Program-made: the position numbers and the translations under genes | Shown: positions 21,287 through 32,736 of the stretch, piece after piece | Layout of the letters: the number at the start of each line of letters is the position of its first letter | Numbering within the stretch: position 1 is the stretch's first letter | Notes under the pieces: model-generated | What the model saw: only the letters and a program-made list of their open reading frames with translations | The model's database searches: none | What the model was told of the DNA's origin: nothing | From: Phytophthora quininea | Taxonomy: Eukaryota; Oomycota; Peronosporomycetes; Peronosporales; Peronosporaceae | NCBI GenBank assembly: GCA_011947345.1 | Contig: JAAVTG010000229.1 | Coordinates: 1-64,000, forward strand | Direction: 5' to 3' | Length of the DNA: 64,000 nucleotides

Positions 21287-21744
21287 ATGCATCGGAGAGG
21301 AGGAAACGTTTGAGTTTGTTGAATACCCACCGCAACAAGCACAATTATTTGTTATCGAAGAATACAAGCCGAGTAGTACTCCTTGTCTGAACCAACTTAG
21401 AAACTGTACACAGCTATATTATTTTACTACTAGCAGTAGTAGCTACTGCGCTTCGAAAGCGTCGAGTCCACACTCCAGCACAGCAATCCATCAGAAAGTA
21501 GAATTTCCTCCAACTCATTGGGATCAGACATCAGATCATGTGAAAGAACACCAGATGGGCGTAGCTCATCGTCTCGAGTTTCCAAGGTGGTTAGAAATGT
21601 TCATGGCTGCTGCAAGTGATTACAGTTTTGATTGTCGGCTATGCTTTCGTGTTTGCAGTGATGTACCGAGTAGATTCCGATTGCGTTGATACTTTCAAAA
21701 ATGCAATCTCAACAATAATCATTACATCCACTGCGCTGATTAAA
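21287..21744. other. Intergenic
   Basis: The stretch between the short effector and the QOR array holds no gene I can support. The frame at 21222-21689 only overlaps the effector 3' end in another frame. Confidence 0.45.
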
Positions 21745-21759
21745 TTCACTCTCCAACTT
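21745..21759 (+). promoter_or_regulatory. Oomycete initiator-like element
   Basis: TTCACTCTCCAACTT, 40 nt before the decayed QOR locus 2. The promoter element has outlived the reading frame. Confidence 0.5.
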
Positions 21760-21799
21760 GCACGCAAGAACCACGATCCCCAAACAACAACCTCTAGCA

Positions 21800-22782
21800 A
21801 TGCACGTGCCGCAGACCTACCGCGCGTCCCAGTACTAAATTACGGCCCCCTCGATAAGGAACTCCACCTTCGCTCGGTGAACTGTCCTGACGTCGGCCAC
21901 CATGACGATTAACCCCCGTTAACTACGTCCTGGTGAAATACCGTGGCGAGTTATTCATCGGCAAGAAACCCGATGCCGATCATCCCTTCGGCATCGGGTT
22001 TGACGGTGCTGGTGTCGTCCTGGAAGTCGGTGGTGAGACCAACCGCCTCAACGTAGGTGACCAAGTCTACACCATGACGTCGTTCGATGCGTTCGGCACC
22101 ATGGCAGATTACGTCGTGCTGGATGAGGACGTCGTAGCCTCCAAACCGAAGAAACTTAACTTCGAGGAGGCTGCTAGTCTCCCCTTGTGGCAATCACCTC
22201 CTACCAGGCTCTATTTGAGCATGCAAAGCTGGAGAAAGGTGAGACGGTGCTCATCCTTGGAGGTAGCAGCGCCGTTGGTATTGTCGGTGTCCAGATCGCT
22301 CACGCTGTGGGCGCTCGAGTGATTGCTACCACCAGTGTCAAGAACGCTGAGTTTGTCAAGAGCCTTGGAGCCGACCAAGTTGTAGACTACCACTCGCAAA
22401 AATGGTCGGATGTCTTGGAGACTCACTCGGTGGACGTCATCTACGACTGTGGCATGGAACCAGACGCCTGGAGCGCTGACGGCGCGCAGTTGATACTGAA
22501 GAAAGACGTGGGTCGCTTCGTGACGCTGATGCCACAGCAACCACCCCAACCAGCGAGGTTTGGCGCAACGAATATTAGCAAGATCCTCGCTCGTCCCAGC
22601 GCTGAGACCCTGGACGAAGTCACCAAGTATGTCGAGAAAGGGAGTTGGTCCCTGTGATCGACAGTGTCTACGCGTTCGAGGACCTTCCGCAGGCGTTGAC
22701 GAAGATGAAGAGCAAGCATGCTCGTGGGAAGCTGGTCGTCCAGGTCAACAGCTCGCCGTCAGTGCTCCTAGTAGTGAACTAG
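21800..22782 (+). pseudogene. QOR locus 2, decayed
   Basis: ATG 21800 reads MHVPQTYRASQY and then meets a stop. The next stretch has a stop and a deletion where the family has its conserved IxVxSAAINP region. From about 21930 the protein is well kept (HPFGIGFDGAGVV, ILGGSSAVGIVGVQIAHAVG, DVIYDCGMEPDAW, ending LVVQVNSSPS). Two one-base losses add frame changes, in a C run near 22187 and a G run near 22646. The early stops and missing segment mark a true pseudogene at the head of the tandem QOR array. Confidence 0.7.
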
Positions 22783-22936
22783 CGGCTAGGAATCCGAGCT
22801 CATGCATCCCCGGCACGAATACGTAATAATTGATGCGCTTCAACTGCTTCAATCGTCAAAAGTATCTTGCACTTCGACTACTAGTTACGCAAGCACACCA
22901 ATAGTTCTTCATTACTGCTCACTATCCTAACCGATA

Positions 22937-22952
22937 GCTCATTCTCCAATTT
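22937..22952 (+). promoter_or_regulatory. Oomycete initiator element (perfect match)
   Basis: GCTCATTCTCCAATTT fits the consensus GCTCATTYYNCAWTTT at every position and ends 20 nt before the ATG at 22973. Confidence 0.8.
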
Positions 22953-22972
22953 CCCTGCCAGTACCACCGAAG

Positions 22973-23986
22973 ATGCAAGTGCCTGGCACCTACCGAGCCT
23001 ACCAGTACGACAACTATGGGTCTCTCGAGACGGAGCTGCAGCTTCGATCGTCTGTGAAGCAACCTGAACTCGCGGCCGACCAAGTCCGCATCAACGTCAC
23101 CAGTGCTGCCTGCAATCCGTCAGACTACAAGTCGCAATCCGGGCAGCTCGCTGCGCTATTTCCTAAACAACCGTCGCCTGGGAACCCCTTTGGCATCGGT
23201 AGTGATGTCGCTGGCATCGTCGTCGAGCTTGGACGAGATACTAAGCGCCTGAAAGTGGGCGACCAAGTCTACGCCATGGCGCACACCATGAGGCACAATC
23301 GCCGACTACGCTGTCGTGGAAGAAGCCTACGTTGGCATCAAGCCGAGCAACGTGAACTTCGACCAAGCTGCTAGTCTTCCTCTTGTAGCTCTTACCAGCT
23401 ACCAGGCTCTGTTTGAGCACGCCAAGTTACAGAAGGAGAGACCGTGCTCATTCTCGGTGGTAGCGCCACAGGCACCGTCGCAATCCAACTCGCGCGTGCC
23501 ATTGGTGCTAAAGTCATCACTGCAACCAGTGCCAAAAATGCCGACTTTGTCAAGGACCTAGGAGCTGCCCGAGTCGTCGACTACCACGCCGAGAAATGGT
23601 GGGAAGTGTTGGAGCACCGTTCTGTGGACGTCATTTACGCCTGTTGTGTGGAGGCAGACGCTTGGAACCAGCACGCTCAGCTCATTTTGAAGAAAAACAC
23701 GGGTCCATTTGCGACGCTGTCACCACAGACAGAGCCCGTGGAGCCTGCCAAGTTCGGCACCAAAAATATTGGCTTCTTCATTGCGCGCACAGATGCAAAT
23801 GATCTTGATGCGATCACCAAGTTCGTCGCGCGCGGCGAGTTGGTCTCGGTCATCGACTCGGTTTATCCGTTTGAAGACCTTTTGTCGGCGCTGACGAAGC
23901 TGAGGAGCGGACACGCGCCTGGGAAGCTCGTGATTCAGGTGAGTAGCTCGCCGCAATTCGAGACGAGAGCTACTTACCTAGCGTAG
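22973..23986 (+). CDS. QOR locus 3 (two frame changes)
   Basis: Full-length QOR with the start MQVPGTYRAYQYDNYG and DVIYACCVE in place of the usual DVIYDCGxE. The frame first changes near 23295, where about one codon and two bases of the loop before GTIADY are missing or altered. It changes again near 23437, where GGG appears as GG in AAGGAGAGAC. The nucleotide-binding loop reads LGGSATGTVAIQL, one residue shorter than its paralogs. The C-terminus has an extra tail (SPQFETRATYLA). The lesions and odd loop make this the weakest of the nearly complete copies, so its activity is doubtful. Confidence 0.6.
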
Positions 23987-24143
23987 TGAAACACGAGCCA
24001 CACCTAGGGAACTAATCTCAGTCCTACCGACGTCAGAACACTTGTTGAAGCTGTCTACCGCGCTGCAGCAATCACTAGCACCATCCTCACGTGTTGATGC
24101 ACGTCTTTCATGGAGCAAAAGGCTTTTCGAGGCGTGCACTCGA

Positions 24144-24159
24144 GTTCATTCTCCAATTG
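24144..24159 (+). promoter_or_regulatory. Oomycete initiator-like element
   Basis: GTTCATTCTCCAATTG, 29 nt before the ATG at 24189. Confidence 0.65.
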
Positions 24160-24188
24160 TCTCTGCGAGTGACAGACGAGAGCCAACA

Positions 24189-25165
24189 ATGAAAGTCCCT
24201 GACACTTACCGCGCCTACCAGTACGAACGCTATGGAGAGAACGAGCTGAAACTCAATCCGGCCGTGCAAACTTCGTCTCTTCTCCCCAACGAAGTCCGCA
24301 TCAAGGTCGTTAGTGCTGCCATCAACCCCGCCGATAACAAGATGCTGAGCGGACTGTTCGCTCCCATGCTCGGCGACCCCTCCGCTGAGAATCCTTTCGG
24401 CATCGGCAGCGACGCATCAGGGATTGTTGTCGAAGTCGGCAGCGACACCAAACGTCTGAAGGTCGGCGATCAAGTGTACACCACGGTGCCGTTCAAGTCC
24501 CATGACGCCATGGCCGACTACCTGGTCGTGCAGGAGGACGTCGTGGCGATCAAGCCCCGCGACGTGACCTTCAACCAGGCGGCCAGTCTTTCGGGTGTCG
24601 GTCTTGCCAGCTACCAAGCGCTATTTGAACACGCCAAGCTGGAGAAGGAGAGACTCTGCTCATTCTCGGAGGGAGCTGTGCCACTGGCATGATGGCACTT
24701 CAACTTGCCCACTCTATCGGCGCTCGAGTCGTTGCCACCACTAGCGCCAAGAACGCCGCCTTTGTCAAGAGTCTCGGCGCGGACCAAACGATCGACTACC
24801 ACGTCGAGAAGTGGACGGACGTGCTGGACCAGCACTCGGTGGACGTCGTCTACAACTGCGGTGTGGAGCCAGACGCTTGGAACCACGCGCAGCAGGCTCT
24901 GAAGAAGGACACGGGTCGATTCATGACGCTCTCACCCTTGAAAGACCCCGTGGAGTCCGACTTCGGCGTCAAGAACGTCGGGTTCTTCAGTACCCGTCCA
25001 AGCGCCGAGAATCTCGCGGCCATCGCAAAGTTCGTGGAGCGTGGCGAACTGGTCCCAGTCATCGACTCGGTGTATCCGTTCGAGGAGTTCCCGCAGGCGC
25101 TGGCGAAGCTGAAAGGTGGCCATGCTCGCGGCAAGCTCGTCGTCCAAGTGAACGCTGCGCCGTAG
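24189..25165 (+). CDS. QOR locus 4 (one-base frameshift at the nucleotide-binding loop)
   Basis: ATG 24189 gives MKVPDTYRAYQYERYG. One G is missing near 24653 in AAGGAGAGAC, just before the NADPH-binding glycine loop. With it the length is exactly 326 codons and the loop reads ILGGSCATGMMALQLAHS. The rest is family-like (NPADNK, DYHVEKWTDVL, DVVYNCGVEPDAW, KLVVQVN). The same base is missing at the same codon in locus 3. Likely an intact gene with a consensus error. Confidence 0.72.
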
Positions 25166-25356
25166 GAGCCGTAGCAGATGATGCGGCACGCTGCCGAAGT
25201 GGATGATGGGGCGGCATGACTGACGCTGCCGGTCACGTAAACTTTCATAACTGCGCTGTGATTGGCTGTCTAGTTGAAGTGCTTGATACATGTTGATGGG
25301 ACGTCTAATTCGACCACCGAAGCTAAAAGCTTTTCAGCAAGGTTCATTCCTCAAAA

Positions 25357-25372
25357 GCTCATTCCTCAATTC
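25357..25372 (+). promoter_or_regulatory. Oomycete initiator-like element
   Basis: GCTCATTCCTCAATTC, 39 nt before ATG 25412. It supports starting the protein there rather than at the in-frame ATG 25274, which lies upstream of this element. Confidence 0.65.
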
Positions 25373-25411
25373 ACGTTGCTCACAACATCCAAGTCCTCCT
25401 CAAACGCTGCA

Positions 25412-26394
25412 ATGCAAATCCCTGAAACCTACCGCGCGTACCAATTCAAAAGCTACGGGCAGAAGAAAGTCACGTTCAATCCGGCCGTCAAAACTGAACC
25501 GCTACTCCCCGATCAAGTCCGCATCAAAGTCGTCAGTGCTGCTGTGAGCCCCGTGGACCTCGTCCGCCTCGGTGGCGTGTTTGTTGCTATGCTGGGCAGT
25601 CCATCAGCTGACAACCCCTTCGGAATCGGTTGCGATGCCGCTGGAGTCGTCGTCGAAGTCGGCAATGCCACTAAGCGCCTCAAAGTAGGCGACCAAGTCT
25701 TCACCCACGCTCCAATGAATAGTCACCGCGCCATGGCCGAATTTTTGGTCATGCAAGAGCATGTTGTTGCTATTAAGCCCACCAAGTTGACCTTTGACCA
25801 GGCTGCAGGTCTCGCTGGTGTAGCTCTTACCAGCTACCAGGCCATCTTTGAGCACGCCAACCTCTGCAAAGGGGAGACGATCCTCATCCTTGGAGGCAGC
25901 AGCTCCACTGGCATCATGGCAATTCAGCTTGCCCACGCCGTTGGCGCCCACGTCATTGTTACGACTAGCAACAAGAATGCAGAGTTCGTGAAAGGTCTCG
26001 GAGCTGACCAAGCGATCGACTACCACGCCGAGAAATGGTGGGAAGTGTTGGAGCCCCACTCGGTGAACGTCGTCTACGACTGCGGTATGGAGGCAGACGC
26101 TTGGAATCACCATGCCCAATCCATCCTGAAAAAGACACCGGTCGCTTTGTGACGCTGCTGCCGTTGCAGGAACCCGTGGAAGCTGCAAAGTTTGGAGCCA
26201 CGAATGTTGGCATGGTCCGTACCTGCGCAAGTGCAAACGATCTCAACGAGATCTCCGCGTTCGTCGAGCGTGGGGAGCTGATCCCTCTCATCGACTCTGT
26301 CTATCCGTTCGAAGACCTGCAAAAGGCGCTGGACAAGGTGAAGACCCGCCACGCGCGCGGAAAACTCATCGTCCAAGTGAATGACTCGCCGTAA
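25412..26394 (+). CDS. QOR locus 5 (one-base frameshift near 26130)
   Basis: ATG 25412 gives MQIPETYRAYQFKSYG. The conserved middle (GIGCDAAGVVVEVGNATK, ILGGSSSTGIMAIQLAHA, DVVYDCG replaced by NVVYDCGMEADAW) is in one frame up to a run of five A near 26130, where one A or G is lost. Restoring one base gives exactly 328 codons ending KLIVQVNDSP. SPVDLVRL replaces the usual NPxDYK, a change in the substrate-side motif that could alter specificity. Likely functional. Confidence 0.75.
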
Positions 26395-26642
26395 GGTATG
26401 TACCAGAAAAGCACTAGGCATCCACTCAACATGAATTCCATCGCTTGAACCGGCGGTCGTGTAGGTCCTACCAACTTCTTCATCACTTCGGGTGTGCAAC
26501 CTGGTGGCAATCAGTAGCGCCATTCTCATCTGATCATGCACGACTAACTTCAACGCACGACATTGATAGGAGAACTCGACCTCATTCCCTAATTTGCTTC
26601 GTGGTCATCCAGCGAGAATCGCCTTCACATCACCTTCTGAAC

Positions 26643-27180
26643 GATGCAGAGACGACACTCATCCTCGGAGGCAGCAGCGCCACAGGCATCGTCGTGATCC
26701 AGCTAGCTCGCACTTTGGGCGCTCGCCACGACCAGTGCCAAGAATGCCGACTTCGTCAAGGGTCTTGGGGTGGATCAAGTGCTCGTGGACGTCATCTACG
26801 ATTGCGGCATGGAGGCAGACGCTTGGAACACTGGTGCTCAGCTGATCATAAAGACGAACGCGGGTCGCTTTGTGGCTATGGTGCCACAGATGGAGCCCGT
26901 GCAGCCTGCCAAGTTTGGCTCCACCAACATCGGACACATCCACAATCGCGCGAGTTCGATCGATCTTGACGCCCTCTCCGCGTTCGTCGAGCAAAGCGTG
27001 TTGGCGTCGGTCATCGACTCGGTGTACCCTTTCGACGAGCAGCAGGAGGCGCTGGACAAGGTCAAAAGGGGCCACACGCGCGCCAAGGTCGTCGTGCAAG
27101 TGAACTTCTACTGGTTTTCACACGTCACATACTACATCAATATGTCACTCTTCCGCAATAATGACTTTTTGTCATGCTAG
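26643..27180 (+). pseudogene. QOR locus 6, truncated
   Basis: The entire GroES-like N-terminal half is missing. The match starts at ETTLILGGSSATGIVVIQ, loses two residues after LGAR, changes frame, and then lacks about 15 codons between the LGVDQVL and DVIYDCGMEADAW motifs. The C-terminal third is good (SVIDSVYPFDEQQEALDKV), but it reads through the usual end into extra codons (YWFSHVTYY) up to 27180. A dead tail copy at the end of the tandem array. Confidence 0.75.
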
Positions 27181-27359
27181 TTTTAGTTTTCTCGATAAGT
27201 GATTTTAGCGGCCACACACGCCTACCTCGAAAGCCGAAATGACTACGAGAAAACAATGGATACAAAATATTAGACCCTTTGAGATGAAGAATTATGCTAA
27301 AATAGTTATTGATCAAGTACTTGCCTGCGGGCCACACAGTTCCCTGCACGTCGTCCGCC

Positions 27360-28210
27360 ATGTTCGCGCTGCGCCGCCTGAGCGCTGCCTCGCAGCAGCG
27401 CCACTTCGCCACGGGCGCCAAGAAGCGCCTCACATGGCGCCAGAAGGCCAAGATCGAGGAGCGCAAGCGTAACCCTCCACCGCCGCGTCAGGCTGCGCGT
27501 CACCGCGCGCACCGCCCCAACTCTCTGCAAGAACCCGTGGACGACGGCAAGAAGTGGCGCGTGCTGAGCGCCGCTGTGCTGGAAAGACTTCCTGTCGTGC
27601 AGCCCGACCTGAAGCCCTATGAGGCCGACTACGAGCTGATGATGCACGAGAAGGCGCTGCGCGAGGACCAGCGTATGGAGGAAGACTTTTGGTTCATGGA
27701 GCCTGGTGCTCGCCACATCACGCCCGAGGAGGCGCCGTGGCCCAACGAGGAGGACGACCCCGAGGAGATTGTCGGTGCTGGCTTCCACTTGGCCCCTAGA
27801 GAGACCGAGGACGACGCCACGAACAACCGCAAGAGTCTGAACCGAGCTCTCAAGGGACGTCTGTTCCTGATCGTCAAGAAGGACGACAAGTGGTTCTTCC
27901 CCACTGGAGAGAAGCAGGAGGACGAGAAGATGCGGGACGCAGCACTGAGGCAGGTGCAGGAGACGGTGGGGGCGACATGGAGCTAGCTCCTGTCGGCTTT
28001 GGCCCCACGGGATACGTCAAGTATCTGCACGAGGACGACAAGAACTTTGACGGCACCAAGGTCTTCTTCTACAAGTCTCAGTTCGTCTACGGAGACATGG
28101 AGCTCAACCAGAGCAAGGCCAGCGACTTCTTGTGGGTCACGCGGGATGAACTGAGCGAGTACTTGGACCCGGAGATCGCCGACTACATCACCAAGATGGT
28201 GCCGCCGTAA
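27360..28210 (+). CDS. Mitochondrial large-subunit ribosomal protein mL46 (Nudix-fold), one-base frameshift near 27972
   Basis: ATG 27360 starts a basic, Arg/Ser/Ala-rich presequence (MFALRRLSAASQQRHFATG) suited to mitochondrial import. The Nudix-like domain shows GRLFLIVKKDDKWFFPTGEK, then, after the frame change, DFLWVTRDELSEYLDPEI. The strand order matches mL46 (MRPL46), a structural mitoribosome protein whose Nudix box is degenerate and not catalytic. One G is missing from a run of five near 27972; with it the length is exactly 284 codons with stop. A housekeeping gene broken by a single homopolymer base is strong evidence for consensus errors in this sequence. Confidence 0.85.
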
Positions 28211-28566
28211 AACGGCGTTTAGATCCAGGTGCGCTCTGCTTTTGAGGGGCTAGCAGACTGTAGACAAACCCGTTTGAGAGGTGGGGTGTGTGCGTCTCTG
28301 TGTTAGTGCGTGGACCGTGCCGACCCTGCGTCTTGACTTAATAGACCATCACAATACAGAGCCGAACCAAGTAAGTCCCCTTGCGAGGATCGCAGTTCAC
28401 AACGGATATCTCCTGGTGGTGTTTCCTTGTACAGGTTCAAGGCCGTGGAGTTACGAAGCCGGACTTTCTTCCGAGCTAGCAAGCGTGGCGCTCGCAATGC
28501 AATGCTAACCTGCCGAAACGTTGATGCTGAATGTCGCGGAGCACGAAGGTTTGATTTGGATGAACA
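28211..28566. other. Convergent intergenic region
   Basis: This is the 3'-to-3' spacer between mL46 and the PX-domain gene. Apart from untranslated sequence I see nothing in it. Confidence 0.5.
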
Positions 28567-30180
28567 CTATATTTCATTGGTACAGTTTTTGACGACTTCG
28601 ACTAGCGCACGAATAAGAAACATGGTAGCGGATACCACGAAGAAACGAACGACAAGACAGTGGCAACAAGTTCTGCTACTGCGGTAGACAAGGAAATCCA
28701 AAACGGCTCGGGAGCTGCGTGTGTGTGGGGGTGAAAGTTGTCCTTGGTGGATGGGGTCTCGCCTGTTGGAAGACGGAGCTGCTGGCGTGCCGGAACCGAC
28801 GAGCCTACTGCGACGGTCGTGGGCTGTGGTAGCCCACCTCGACGGATCCAGAGCTTTGTCGTTTGATGGAGCTGCGGCGCTGGCGGATGCTCTTGGCCTT
28901 TGTTTGCGCTCTTGGATCTCAATGTCGAAGCTCAGCTTGGGGGCTGCGAATCGGTTGAGACTCACGTAGCTGTTTTCAACGCTTGAATGCATAGCCACGA
29001 GGTCTGGCGGGGTGCCGACAAAGTCGTTAAGAAGACGACTCGCCCTTGCTGCCGCGTGGCGTTGAGCTGCGATCAACATGGCGTGGAAGTACTTCGCACG
29101 TCGCTCGAGCAGCGGGATGCTGTCGAACTGCAGATAGCTCCACACACCGCCCTTATCCGGGAGTGGTGGCAGCTTGGCCTCGCTGTTCTCGCCACAGTCT
29201 GTGACGGAAAACCGGAGACCGACTGTGCCGTCTTCGTCCTCGTCGTGGTCGCTGATACTGGCCATGGCGGTGACCGATGCCAACTTCTTGTGGGAGACCG
29301 GCATGATCTTGCTCAGAGCTGCGTGCAAGTCCTTGAATTCCGAGTAGCGGCGTCGCACCTTATAAGCTGAAAGCGGGCCGTGCGCGATCGAGCGCACAAT
29401 CACTTCGTAGTACACGACGCCGTCGGTGTCTCTGCTGTAGCCAGTGACGGACGCCTGGCGGTAGTTCATAAAGTTCTCTTCGTCCCCGGTGTCGCCGGTC
29501 TCGGATGCGACGTCGCTGCGTGGCGAGCAGTTGGCCGACGGCGAGTTGAATGTCCAGCTGTGGCCGTGGTAGTGCATGCGTTGGGTCTGATGCTCCTCGG
29601 ACTCGGGCTCCGGCACCGACTGTCTCCTCCTCATCCCACTCACGCAGGGACTGCCAGCACTACTCAAGCTGCTACTACTGCTGCAACTGGTCATCTGTCT
29701 GCTGTTGCTGTGCACTCTCCTGACCATGGTATTCTCTAACGCCGTCTCCAGCAATGTGCTGCGGCGATGTTTGTGGGTCTCCTGTGCGAGTCGGGGTCGG
29801 GTCGGGTAGCCGAGTTCCTGTTGCAGCAGACTCAGCGAGCTGCCGGTGCCGGAGCTCAGTGCGCGTCGCGAGTGACGCACGCTTTGCTGCCGCTGCAGCT
29901 CCAGCTCCTCCTCCTCGGTGAAGTCCGAGGTCTGCTGGCTGCCGACGGTCATGACATTGGCGGTGGAGGCTCGTCGGGGCAGCGTCGACAGCGACAGCGA
30001 CCGGCCCTCGCGGACCGGCACCGGCAGCAGCGGGTCGTCGACGACCTTGAGACTGGGCGACACTGTCGTGGGGACGCCGGGACGGCGACGACGTCGACGA
30101 ATTGGCCAGGCATGGCAATCGATTACGCGCTGCGAGGCGAATTGGATAATGGAGGAGAAGAGCGTCGCGGCCGAGAACAA
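28567..30180 (-). CDS. PX-domain (phosphoinositide-binding) protein, 5' end uncertain
   Basis: One long minus-strand frame. The PX domain spans about residues 242-390 of the frame, with YYEVIVRS, then RRYSEFKDLHAAL (the RR[YF]S[ED]F phosphoinositide-contact motif at 276-281) and LLERRAKYFHAML, ending LLNDFVG. An acidic, low-complexity insert (HDEDEDG) interrupts it between the Arg motif and the proline loop LPPLPDKGG. The N-terminal 240 residues are Ser/Arg-rich and disordered; the last 50 include a hydrophobic stretch. PX proteins bind PI3P-rich endosomal membranes. The frame has no ATG at 30180; the first is at 29952, but the sequence upstream of it looks coding, so an upstream exon is likely. 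CDS limits at the 5' end are approximate. Confidence 0.75.
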   Translation of the reverse strand: MFSAATLFSSIIQFASQRVIDCHAWPIRRRRRRPGVPTTVSPSLKVVDDPLLPVPVREGRSLSLSTLPRRASTANVMTVGSQQTSDFTEEEELELQRQQSVRHSRRALSSGTGSSLSLLQQELGYPTRPRLAQETHKHRRSTLLETALENTMVRRVHSNSRQMTSCSSSSSLSSAGSPCVSGMRRRQSVPEPESEEHQTQRMHYHGHSWTFNSPSANCSPRSDVASETGDTGDEENFMNYRQASVTGYSRDTDGVVYYEVIVRSIAHGPLSAYKVRRRYSEFKDLHAALSKIMPVSHKKLASVTAMASISDHDEDEDGTVGLRFSVTDCGENSEAKLPPLPDKGGVWSYLQFDSIPLLERRAKYFHAMLIAAQRHAAARASRLLNDFVGTPPDLVAMHSSVENSYVSLNRFAAPKLSFDIEIQERKQRPRASASAAAPSNDKALDPSRWATTAHDRRSRLVGSGTPAAPSSNRRDPIHQGQLSPPHTRSSRAVLDFLVYRSSRTCCHCLVVRFFVVSATMFLIRALVEVVKNCTNEI

Positions 30181-32663
30181 GAACCCGCGTGCAATGCTGC
30201 AACGGCTGTCGGGCGGTTTCCAGCCGAAGCAAATCAGCGCGAGTTATTTCGCTCTGTGCACGGGCTCTGTTGGAAAAAGGAGGTGACGGTCCATCACTGC
30301 GGGGGCCGGAACTGCAAGCATCGCAGCTGCTGCTGAAAGCGCTGGGCGGCGTATGGCGGCGTATGACGTCGCGGTTCGTGTGGCCCGCAGGGCAGAGTCC
30401 CTCGCCTGCTGGCACCAACACGATAGCTCTTTGATTCCGCGCGCGCAGGAGCTGAGCGTGCTGTGCGGCTGGGCTCCGGCGCGGCGCCGGAGCCGCGGTT
30501 GTGGCTGCTTGGGGGCGAGGGGACCCACGTGTTTACCACGCCGTCCGGGTTCCCCAGCGCATCTGGCATAGAGCGAGTATGAAGTGGAGGACCTCGAGCA
30601 CCAGGATCCGAGGCAGAGCGACGAGATTCCAGTCGAAGGACAGACCCGTCGAGGTTGTATCATCGGTGCCGTCGCGGGTCCCGTGGCGGGGCGGCGAGTC
30701 GAGCGTTTGTCGGTACCGGGGCGTTACCCCCGCCTTCCCATGGTACGGGGGCAAATTTTGGCCATTGCAGTGCGGATTTGGTGGTGGCGCCGGCAGCGGT
30801 TGCATCGGCAACAGCAACCATAATGCCCTCGGTAGTCGACCGGCGCAAGACTACTGTAGACCCTTGAAGAAGAGATGGCTACAGATCGCGGGTCGTTATG
30901 TGCGAAGCGTCGTGTCCGCTCGGCTCGCTTTTGCGCTCGAAATACTACTGGTGGCGGTGGTGTTGCCTCGGCTGCCATGCGCTATCGCGCCATCGCGTTG
31001 GAAAATGTCGCCGATGTGGGGGGCACTTCCTGCAGATGAACGGACGACGGGCCTTTTTGCCGAGACTGGATGGCGCGAAGGGCTCTGCTCGCCACTCCAG
31101 CGCGGCGGACAATGTCCCCGTCGGTGCAAGCGTTGAACACGAACGCTATGTGGCAAGCGCGCTCTGCTGCGTGGAGCTGTCCACGGCGAGAGACGGTCTC
31201 TTTAAGCGATGTTGAAGATGATCAAAACCAACTGACGTGCAAGGGCAAATCTATGGTCCAACAGCAAAGGAGTGCGCGTCTGCTTGGTGTCATTTTGGTC
31301 GGCGCGAACGCGACTCTGACTGAGCAACATGCGCTGTCACCTTTAATTGTGACCCTCGAGGATGCGCGTGTTGACTGGAGACGCCGCGGTGATGGCTGCT
31401 CAAGTGTCGAGAGCGATCTCGCCCGGCAGAGCGTCAAACGCGTTGATGGGCAGTTGTAGCGATAAAGCTCCACGAAGCACCCGCCCCACTCAAAGCTGCC
31501 GGGGTTGAATCCCAATGCCACGCTACACCGTCGACTCCTAACGTCATCGAGCGAGATTGGAGCTGGAGCCCTGATCATATCGCTGAGCAGGACGTCTTCC
31601 TTCGACAACGGGTCCTTTGCTGTACATGTAGTTCGTATGGCTGTCTTGAAGCAGGGTAGACATACTTTTTCCTACACATTGGCGCCACGATTCACCAAAG
31701 CATGGCGCTCTTCACGTATTATGAATAACTTTTCTGGCATACATAAGTTTTCTAGCGCACAACTTTTGAGATGAGCATTTTTGCATGTGTTGGCGTGATG
31801 TTGAGAGCTTCTCCTTGTAAACGAGCGATAACCCTATGGATGCAGTGAACTTTGGAGTGATGCAGGCAGCAACTGGACCATGCTAAGGCACCTGACCGAG
31901 ACGTTCAAGATCGACCATTCCCCCAGCACTACGCGTAATGGCGATTGAGTTCCGTTCGGAAAACGACCATCGCACACCAACTATGACGATCGAAGCTACC
32001 GGTAGCCGCTCAATATGTAGTTTATAGCAGGAAGTTGGAGTTGGAAGTCACTCCAGCTTGGAGATTGGGACGAGCTCCACAGAGCGAAGGTGCAACAGCG
32101 ACAAGGGGGTTTGTCAGCCTTGAGCTTTTCCTCCTCGTACTATAGTGACAGACTATGAGCGCGTTGCATACAGTTAAGTACGATCAATTCACTTTTAAGT
32201 TTGCTCCGCTTCTGACAAGTCTCCTGCCCTCCAAAGGCCCGCGTCGACACCAAGCAAGCAAGGACTTCTTGTCAGACCCCGCTCACTCTAGCAGCGAGTT
32301 CTTCTAGTTTACGAGAAGAAGGCGGGTCGAATAAACACAACAGTAGGCAGGATCTGGCAAAGTTGTATCCAGTAACTCACGAATACGTCTGAACGCCAAC
32401 TTCCCCCTACTAGATAAGCATTATGGGGCTGCCGTGCTTCTCCACTGCTTGCAGCAGTTTGTTGGGCGGGTAATGCGAGACTCGATTCGTACACCGAAGT
32501 CGCTGCTGAAGCAAAAGCACCTTCACACTTCAGCTTTCGCTTTCTGCACATCAATCGATCAGCAAACTGAATTTTTGGACCGGCGCACGCGTTGCCATCT
32601 CTATACTCTCGTTACGATGCCGGTAGGCGTCATCACGCTCGCGCTGGCCGTCTCGATGGAATC
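30181..32663. other. Long intergenic region
   Basis: About 2.5 kb, GC-rich on the left and less so on the right. Part of the left edge may hold a 5' exon of the PX gene. The open frames here (for example 30501-31136 plus) overlap one another on both strands, have Arg/Gly/Pro-skewed composition and show no motif. A weak initiator-like GCTCAGTTCGCAAGCA lies at 32664-32679, just to the right, 57 nt before the first GH6 gene. Confidence 0.4.
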
Positions 32664-32736
32664 TGCTCAGTTCGCAAGCAGTAGCGACAGCAGAAAGAGT
32701 CTGTGGCCACTGTGCATGCCGTGAACAGATCTCCGA

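Noticed and set aside
30501..31136. 211-codon plus-strand frame in the long intergenic region
   Set aside because: Arg/Gly-skewed composition with competing frames on the opposite strand; no domain and no promoter.
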